From: Aspidapion aeneum
Taxonomy: Eukaryota; Arthropoda; Insecta; Coleoptera; Brentidae
DNA length: 64,000 nucleotides
Assembly: GCA_963576565.1 (NCBI GenBank)
Contig: OY755045.1
Location: 43,418,409 to 43,482,408, forward strand
Reading direction: 5' to 3'
Under the pieces are notes generated by a model. The model saw only the letters and a program-made list of their open reading frames with translations, was not told the origin of the DNA and did not search any database. The position numbers were made by a program, and so were the translations under genes. Below, one piece after another: positions 57,632 through 64,000 of this stretch (the stretch's first letter is position 1; the number at the start of each line of letters is the position of its first letter).

Positions 57632-58543
57632 TGTAGATGACAAAATATTGAAATTAGCATCATTAGCTGGGTGATAAGTGTCCAAGGAATTAACATGTCA
57701 ACCGGAACTTTTGCATATATATACGCTTAAATATATTAAGGAAACTTGGGGGAGAAAGAAAAAAATTAGGCCAGATCAGAAAAATGCTAGTGCCTCATTT
57801 TGACTTTTTTGAAGGTCCAATTTTCAATGCAAACATTGGCATCCAGCTAATGTTAAATAATGCTGCTGCGATCGGCGGTAAGTGTCCAAGAAACTAACGT
57901 ATCAACCTAATGGAATTTTGCATAAATCTACGCTTGAGTATATTAAAGAAACTTGGAGAAATAGGGCCCGATCAGAAACATGTAAGTGCCTCATTTTAGG
58001 TATTTTCTGAACTCATGCTAGGCCCAATTTTCAACAATCTTTAAGGTCATTATTTTTAAACTAGCCAATAGATCTAAACCAAACTTTAAAAAATTGTAGG
58101 CCAAAACGTTTGCTCGATAACCGTATAGTCAATTTTTATTATTAGTATTTAGTTTTTGAGTTTTGAGGATTTTTTGAAAAATATTCAAACATTTTAAAAT
58201 CTTAAATGGTGAATCGAACAAAATTTTTATTAAATAACGATCAAACCTTTTGGCCTACAATTATTCAAAATTTGGTTTAAATCTATCGGCTAGTTTTAGA
58301 GTAATGACTTGAAACGTTGTTGAAAATGAGGCACTGCTTATGTTCAGAAAAGCCCCAAAATGAGACTTTTCCAATTTTATGATCTAGCCCACGTTCACCA
58401 AGCTTGTTTAATATACTCAATCGTATATTTGTGCAAAATTGCATCAGGTAGATACGATAATTTCTTGGACACTTATTGCCTATCGCAGAAGCATCATTAA
58501 ACATGATGAGCTGGACGCCAATTTCTCTATTTTGTCATCTACA
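57632..58543. mobile_element. Palindromic element with internal direct repeats
   Basis: The ends tgtagatgacaaaata (57632) and its complement (ending 58543) are preceded and followed by acgtc-like words. Each arm is about 420 bp. The left arm contains a 210-bp direct duplication (taagtgtccaagg at 57674 and taagtgtccaaga at 57885), matched once in the right arm (tcttggacactta near 58460). The inner arms share agccgatag/ctatcggct-type and ttttggcctacaat. Noncoding, so a non-autonomous foldback. Confidence 0.7.
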
Positions 58544-58559
58544 GGACGTCAGAGTAAGC

Positions 58560-58830
58560 GAGAAGTGACAATCAGGCCTCATCCTCGGTATATATGCATG
58601 TGATAGTTCCATGTTTTCACACTCTTATTTCCAAATTTATAGTGCTCATACCAAAACAACTGTAAATATAGCGGTGGATAGAAAACAGCCCTGTTTTAAT
58701 TCTTTAAATACTGCTTGAGCCTTTTTATGTGCCTCGTGTTGGAGTTTTTGCACCGCTTTAATGAAGTTCGCTGTCATACGCTTTTTGCAGATTTACATAA
58801 ACCCACTTCTTTCTCTATTAATACCCTAAT
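58560..58830 (-). pseudogene. LINE reverse transcriptase remnant
   Basis: Minus-strand frames read QKAYDS (from the LQKAYD RT motif), then in another frame ELKQGCFLSTAIFTVVL at the position of the G-x-RQGC-x-LSP motif. Frameshifts and short length limit the assignment. Confidence 0.5.
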
Positions 58831-59690
58831 AATAAAATAATAATAATCAACTTTTGACCCTAAATCTTATTTTGCTGGGGATAGCGAAACAACGAGTGAA
58901 ATAGAAAATGCAGAAAACATCGAGGAAGATCTAGAAGAACATGAGTAATCATGAGAACGTTTTTATATGCCCACTGAGCAAAAACATTTAGAATGCTATA
59001 CCATATACTATAGTTAAGGTGTGGCACCGCGTCATAGCTATGGAAAACCAAATTTTGCGGCAAAATCTAAGTAAAGAGGCCGCAAAAAATTGTTGTTTCA
59101 CTTTGTACCTGCAGTGTGCCGCTTTATATGTCTATAATAAAACACCGAGACCTTTTAAAGGAGAGATAAAATAGGTACTTACCTAATAAATAAAGATCCG
59201 AAACTAAAAGAGAATCCAAAATTATATTAAAATGTACCCAAATATTGATTTAGTTGCAAAAACGGTAATTTGTTTTGTAAAAAGTAGGTCCCAATTTGTT
59301 TGACATTAAAACAGTCAAAACAACAACGAATAGAAAACGTCAAAGCTCGGCTAAATCAATATGTTCGTAACAACCAGACAAGAGTATATATGTTCCTTTC
59401 TAATAAAATCGATTAGAAGAAGACATAAATCAAAAGTAAGTAAAATAGTAAGCTAATTACTAATTAGTGCAGTGCCTCTTTTTGGGAATTAATACCAATA
59501 AAAAAATTACAGAAAGTGGGGGCCACTGTATGTACCCCTCTACTCCCTTCCCGCCCATCACGGTTTTGATGACGCGGTGCCACTTTAATACAATATCAAG
59601 TATAGAATAAAACAATAATTTACTTGAAAAAGGACATGTCGGAATTTCTATTGTCTCACTTTTTTGTGCCAAACCAATAGTTTTCTCTTA
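58831..59690. other. No feature recognised
   Basis: AT-rich. Contains ggtgtggcaccgcgtcat (about 59020) and its inverted partner gatgacgcggtgccac (about 59568), which may delimit a 560-bp inverted-repeat remnant. Confidence 0.35.
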
Positions 59691-59691
59691 A

Positions 59692-60341
59692 CCCTTTCCG
59701 GACGGCCGGCGGCGCTCCTTTCCAACTTTTTGGCACACGGACGAGAGTTTTTGCAGTGGCAGACAGGCGGCTGTCGTAAATAGACTATGGAAAAAATTAC
59801 TATCTATTAGAAAGTAACTTTAAAATACAAAAACTGAAGATAATTATTTAATTGAAGTTTTTATTTAGCTTAGAGATAAAGAAAACTGAAAAAATCGTTG
59901 AAAAAATAGGTACATATTCTTATTATAGCTAGACGACTAATTAAAGAAGTATCTTTATTAGAGATAAAGTAAACTCAAGAAGCCATACAAAATATAGGTA
60001 CATATTCTTACTATAATCTACTAATAAAAAAATATATTTTAATTTTATATACAGGTAGTCAGACGCGACCGTTAATACTTTAGAAGACGCTGCCACGTTG
60101 CCGCTTATAGGCGACGGTGTCGTGAATAGACGACGCTTGTCCGTCTGACAAGCAAATACACTGTCGTAAACGTTCCGACACCCGCCCGTGTGCCAATGCA
60201 AAAAAAAAATATATGTCTCCCAGGCAACGGCAGCCATCCAGAAATAAACTGAACAGGTGCCGTCAATAGGCGAAATAGGCGACAGCCGTCCGTCTGGCGA
60301 AAAAGTTACTGTCGTTAAGGGTACGGCAGCCGTCCGGAAAG
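59692..60341. mobile_element. Short terminal-inverted-repeat element
   Basis: The left end cctttccggacggc (from 59692, preceded by TTAA at 59688-59691) pairs with gccgtccggaaag (ending 60341). Sub-terminal ggcgacagccgtccgtc-type words also recur inside. A piggyBac-like TTAA site is seen only on the left, so the class is open. Between 59818 and 60040 a roughly 115-bp unit is directly repeated (aataggtacatattctta twice). Confidence 0.45.
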
Positions 60342-60344
60342 TAT

Positions 60345-60810
60345 AATACTTCGTTTTTACTTTTTAACCATCTAATTTAGACATCTTAGTTAAACGAAAC
60401 TACACACAATTACCACTTCGTCGTTCTTTTAACTAGTCATCCCATAAATGTGCCAACAAAATTGCTGATTAACTCGCATCCGAGGGATCATTAATAATAA
60501 CCGTAGAAAATTCGACTCTTACCTACTATTTATTTATTCAATTGGCAGAGGACCAGCCCACCGCCCAGCACGAGGCCACAGCCGAGGAGTGCAGTTAGAT
60601 CCAAATAGTCTTATCTGAAGATGTCGATCTTCATTGTGGCGAGGCAATAACATGAAGCAAATTGAAAAAGAATAACCTGAGAATCGGAGGTCAGAGATAA
60701 TCGAAGATACAAAAAGAAACTCTATAAACCTCAATGCAAAGCTTTGTCGGTATGTAGCACAAGAAATGATATAAAACACTACCAAACCGACCACGATCTA
60801 TATTGAAGTA
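60345..60810. other. No feature recognised
   Basis: A GC-richer patch at 60545-60600 is unidentified. Short open frames only. Confidence 0.35.
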
Positions 60811-60811
60811 A

Positions 60812-62285
60812 CGAGGGCTGTCTTTTATATTTTGCATATAGGAACATAGAGGGCAACACTGATCAAATGTCATTACTAAAACTTAACCTCAATCCTTACC
60901 TAACCTAAATTCAAACGATACATGTAGTTTTATAGCTACAGTTAATTTTTTAAGTTACCAAATCAGTCGAAAAATGGAATTAAACCGAGTATATTTTTGG
61001 GCTATAATTTCTTACACCTTTCGAAGAAAATTATCTCACCAAGAATGCATTGCCGAGTTGATGTCTGTTTTCGGTAATGAACAGTGGCGGATCCAGGATT
61101 TCGAGGGGGGAGGGGCCAAGGAGGAAGCAAAAACCAGAATACATTTTTTCCATGTTGTTGTTATTACTCTAAGGTCTGAAATAAAAATTGACAGGCATAG
61201 GAAATGCGCCACAGGCGAAAATTTTTGGAAAAAGTAATTTTTCTCAAAAAAACTAAAAAAAAGTTATGTTGCGGGTAAATTTTGTTTAAAATTGCGGTTA
61301 ATGCAGTGGAATTTTTTTCATCGAGCTACAAAAAGGTTTAATGTCGGGAAGGGGGGGGGGGTGGTGCCCGGGCCCCTTTGGCCCCCCATGGATCCGCCAC
61401 TGGTAATGAAGTACCACATCAGTTGACAGTTTCTCGTTGGTATTGAGAATTCAAGCGTGGACGGATTAGCCTTAGCGATGATCCAAGGCCAGGTACACCA
61501 AAAACGGCTGTCACCCAGGAAAACATCGATGCTATGCACATGCTCATCGCGGAAGATCGACATGTGACATAGGTATGACGAGATTGAGGCTTTCATAGAC
61601 CTCAATTGAAAAAATTTAGTTAAGAAAATTAGTTTCTCGCTGGATACCGCATCTGTTAATCGAAGAAACTAAACAAAGCTAGGGTTAATTGGTGTCAGAA
61701 AACTCTAGACCGCTTTGAGGCAGGAAACTCGAAAAACGTGTACAGCATTGTCAGTGGTGATGAATTACTATTTACTCATATGAACTCGAAAATAAACGTC
61801 AGTCGGGTGTTTAGGTGTTCCAAGGCGAAGAAAAGCCAAAACAGGTCATATAGCAACAATTCCTCTGGAAGATCAAATGACTGTTACTGCCGATTGGTAC
61901 ATTACCATTTCTTTGCCAAAAGTCATCGCCCAGCTTCGAAAAACGAACCCCGAAGGACGAATCATCCACCACAAAGAGAAAAGACAAGTTCGCACAAAGC
62001 ACAAAAAAACATTGAATTTTTAACCCAACAAAACGTCGAATTGTTGGACCATCCTCCATAAAGTACCGACTTAAGTCCCAACGATTTCTATACTTTTCCG
62101 AAAATCAAGAATGGTCTGCGTGATCAAAGATTTCAGTCGACAGAGGAAGAAGTCGACGCCTTCTAAAATGCAATTTTGATAGTACCAACAAACGAGTGGA
62201 ATTATAGCTTTGACAACTGGTTTGAGCGCATGCAAATTGCATTAATTTTCGTGCAGAATACTTCGAAAAGCAATAAAGTCTTTAA
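60812..62285 (+). pseudogene. Mariner transposase, copy 3 (carries a hAT MITE)
   Basis: The 5' end cgagggctgtcttttat (60812) is followed by a leader shared with copy 2. The start ATG at 60974 gives MELNRVYFWAII and FRRKLSHQECIAELM. The frame is cut by a hAT MITE (61082-61402). It resumes STVSRWY-like, then RISLSDDPRPGTPKTAVTQ-like, IDAMHMLIAEDRHVT and a stop. The catalytic half reads TADWYITISL (first Asp). The HHDN motif has become HHKEK, so the second Asp is lost. PPxKYRLKSQ-type text marks the third-Asp region. The last blocks NWFERMQ and EYFEKQ give the C-terminus near 62270. No 3' terminal repeat was found after 62285. Confidence 0.85.
61082..61402. mobile_element. hAT-type MITE with perfect 8-bp target duplication
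   Basis: Terminal repeats cagtggcggatcca and its complement bound 321 bp, flanked on both sides by gtaatgaa (61074-61081 and 61403-61410). The CAGTGG ends and 8-bp duplication are diagnostic of hAT. The interior is noncoding, with G-runs next to both ends (gggggagg at 61106, an eleven-G run near 61353). Excising it and one target copy rejoins the mariner frame. Confidence 0.93.
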
Positions 62286-62289
62286 AAGT

Positions 62290-62700
62290 CTACTGTTTTA
62301 TTCCAGCATTACCCTATTAACACACTCAAATTTGTATCCGTAAAAATAAAAATTAAAAAATTGTATGAAAAAAATATGGGTTTGTAAATAAGCTAATGAA
62401 TAAACTCTAAAATAAAAAAATATATATTTTTTGAATAAGAACGATAGGGAAATTTATCTTTTGGACTGAGATAAGCAAGTGTGATCAAATTTCAATATTT
62501 TTACCAAAAGAATCTACAGTTTTACACAGTACAACACTGTAACCCTTATTCCGGTTTTAAGTGAAGACTAACGAAGTCAAGCCAGTTGAATTCTCTATAA
62601 TAAAATTGTTTTTAGAATATCTTAACAACTCTTATACCTCAATCAAAGTGAGCGCTAGCCTTTACTTGAATAGTAAATTATCTAACAAAATTTATGTAAT
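62290..62700. other. No feature recognised
   Basis: AT-rich DNA without recognisable coding sequence. Confidence 0.35.
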
Positions 62701-62704
62701 CTAT

Positions 62705-62795
62705 GACCACATGGCACCATGCTTTGGGGTCCGAGGACAGTACCTTGGGGCACACCTCTGTTCCTCTCTGCTTGACGGACACCTCCGCGGGTGGT
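62705..62795 (-). pseudogene. LINE RT motif fragment
   Basis: The minus strand reads RGVPQGTVLGPQSM, the G-VPQGS-x-LGP motif between RT blocks 4 and 5 in Jockey/CR1-like LINEs. Flanking sequence is decayed beyond confident reading. Confidence 0.5.
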
Positions 62796-63079
62796 ACTTT
62801 GGTCGAGCCGGTACGCGGGCTGCCAATATTCTTCTTGCTTTTTTACACAGGTCGTTTTTGTTCGTTTCTAAACGGTCATTGTATTGTTTGGTTCAAGGCG
62901 CCACTATATTCCCAGCAGAGTGAATATTTTCAATTTTGTACATTCAAAATAGGAAAGTTCAGTTTTTATTAGAGTAGAAGGAAATTCTTCTTTTTCCATT
63001 GGCGTTATAAGAACTCCTAGTGGCCACTAACTAAAAGTTTTCTTAAAAGTTTTTAACCAAATATTTGCTAAATTTGATT

Positions 63080-63960
63080 CTGGATTAAATGACAATCAGG
63101 TAGTTCACCAAGAGCATAGGCAGCAGAGAAGTTCTGTTTGGCGTAAACGTTTTACCAAGACGTATCTGTCGCTTCATTGAATTAAAAAAGCGTTTGATAA
63201 GGTTAAACACGATAAACATACAGATACTTAAAGACAAGAACAGATAGCAGAATATTAAATAAAATCAATTAGATCAAGGCTGCATAGTTTTCCAACTCAT
63301 TTTCAGTATGTACAGAAATACAGATAATACCTTTGTACAACTAATAATATGTGATATTTTGAAATATTTTCATAAATAATAAATGCAGCAATATATAATT
63401 TTAACGAAAAATCATTGAGTTGTATAAGGCCATTATAGAAGTCAATGCGAAAAATCCAAAAGTCGTGTCTCTGTCATTGGAAATCTGATAATACACCAAT
63501 ATAAAGAGTATCACAGTAGAAATATCTAGATACGTGGATAAACGAAAACAGATCAATCTTACAAAATTAGATTCAGATTTAAACACTTGAATGGCTAGAA
63601 AAGTAGTCCTTAGCAGATTCAAAAATTAAAAACTAAGGGTCAAAATGCTGAGCTTTCTCAATTCTGAACCCTTGTAGGTATCGACAATTAAAAAGAGCGA
63701 GACTTTAAGCTTTTAAAAGATGGTGAATTGCAAGAACGGTTGGGGTCACGAAAAAGAAGCCAGCCAACTATTGTTACACTGAAAATAAAAAAGATGGAAC
63801 TTTTTAGTCACGTAATGAAAAGCCCCAAATGCAATCTACCTCAGAAAAATTAAATAAAGAAAGAAGCCACGGAAGAAAAGGAACATATTGACTTAAGAAT
63901 TTGATTCCGGAGGGCCATCAGAGTTCTTAATGGCCTCTGAGGGGTTGGGGTTGTTGCACT
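63080..63960 (+). pseudogene. Decayed LINE (RT core and C-terminal tail)
   Basis: IELKKAFDKVKHDK (the RT LxKAFD motif) lies near 63178-63220, then DQGCIVF-like text (the RQGC motif) near 63275, and near 63790-63850 MELFSHVMKSPKCNLPQ, the C-terminal FGHVMR-SPKY-LLQ block, followed by KKEATEEKE. The order agrees with one 5'-truncated, heavily mutated RTE-like copy related to the tail at 17830-18000. The right end may run off the window. Confidence 0.55.
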
Positions 63961-64000
63961 GCTCCGTTGCATATTTTAACGCCCTCAACCCCTTGGATTT

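Noticed and set aside
1..64000. CRISPR array, bacterial operons or tRNA genes
   Set aside because: Tandem arrays lack unique spacers, no operon-like gene spacing exists, and the only tRNA-like sequence found is the retrotransposon primer site.

Overview
The window looks like nuclear DNA of an arthropod, most likely an insect. It is AT-rich and intron-like, almost empty of intact host coding sequence, and packed with decayed transposable elements of typical insect kinds: mariner, hAT, Ty3/Gypsy, Jockey/RTE-like LINEs and foldback elements. The LINE protein remnants feel coleopteran, but the species cannot be fixed from sequence alone. No bacterial operons, rRNA, tRNA genes or CRISPR arrays were seen.

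Host signal: two short, cleanly spliced, phase-0 exon candidates lie on the minus strand. They are a 39-nt micro-exon (32093-32131) and a 105-nt exon (27528-27632) whose peptide resembles the start of the ankyrin region of sosondowah (SOWAH)-type proteins. If they belong together, the 4.5-kb intron between them holds a mariner, a reverse-transcriptase-associated remnant and a LINE remnant. The sequence to the right would then lie in or beyond an upstream intron.

Layout. 1-9.6 kb: a foldback element (1123-2665), two opposed LINE tails, a palindromic MITE and a roughly 140-bp tandem repeat. 9.6-10.5 kb: a very old Gypsy RT remnant and a short palindromic MITE. 11.3-15.0 kb: a large foldback element whose arms are built of a GC-rich 14-16-bp array plus a 130-bp tandem repeat, flanked by a 10-bp direct repeat. 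16.4-20.7 kb: an inverted, head-to-head duplication of the 5' part of a TTF-zinc-finger/DUF4371 (hAT-like) transposase gene. 22.1-23.6 kb: a TA-flanked palindromic element. 24.9-25.7 kb: a Jockey-like RT remnant and a solo LTR. 27.5-32.1 kb: the host exons. 32.5-34 kb: a second copy of the first foldback family.

35.28-41.83 kb holds the best preserved element, a complete 6.5-kb Ty3/Gypsy LTR retrotransposon on the minus strand. It has 394-bp LTRs (5 differences), a 4-bp target duplication, a tRNA-Leu primer site, gag, protease/RT/RNase H/integrase and a polypurine tract. It is disabled by a nonsense codon in pol and a lesion at the integrase zinc-binding region. The solo LTR at 25260-25701 is an older relative in the opposite orientation.

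42-64 kb: LINE tails and RNase H pieces, direct repeats, two further mariners (one carrying a roughly 590-bp TAAATG microsatellite, one carrying a perfect hAT MITE insertion), a foldback element holding a 5'-truncated LINE, a second antisense copy of that LINE, and two more inverted-repeat elements. The genes do not form a pathway. The recurring theme is large inverted-repeat (foldback) DNA, with at least eight independent structures above 500 bp.
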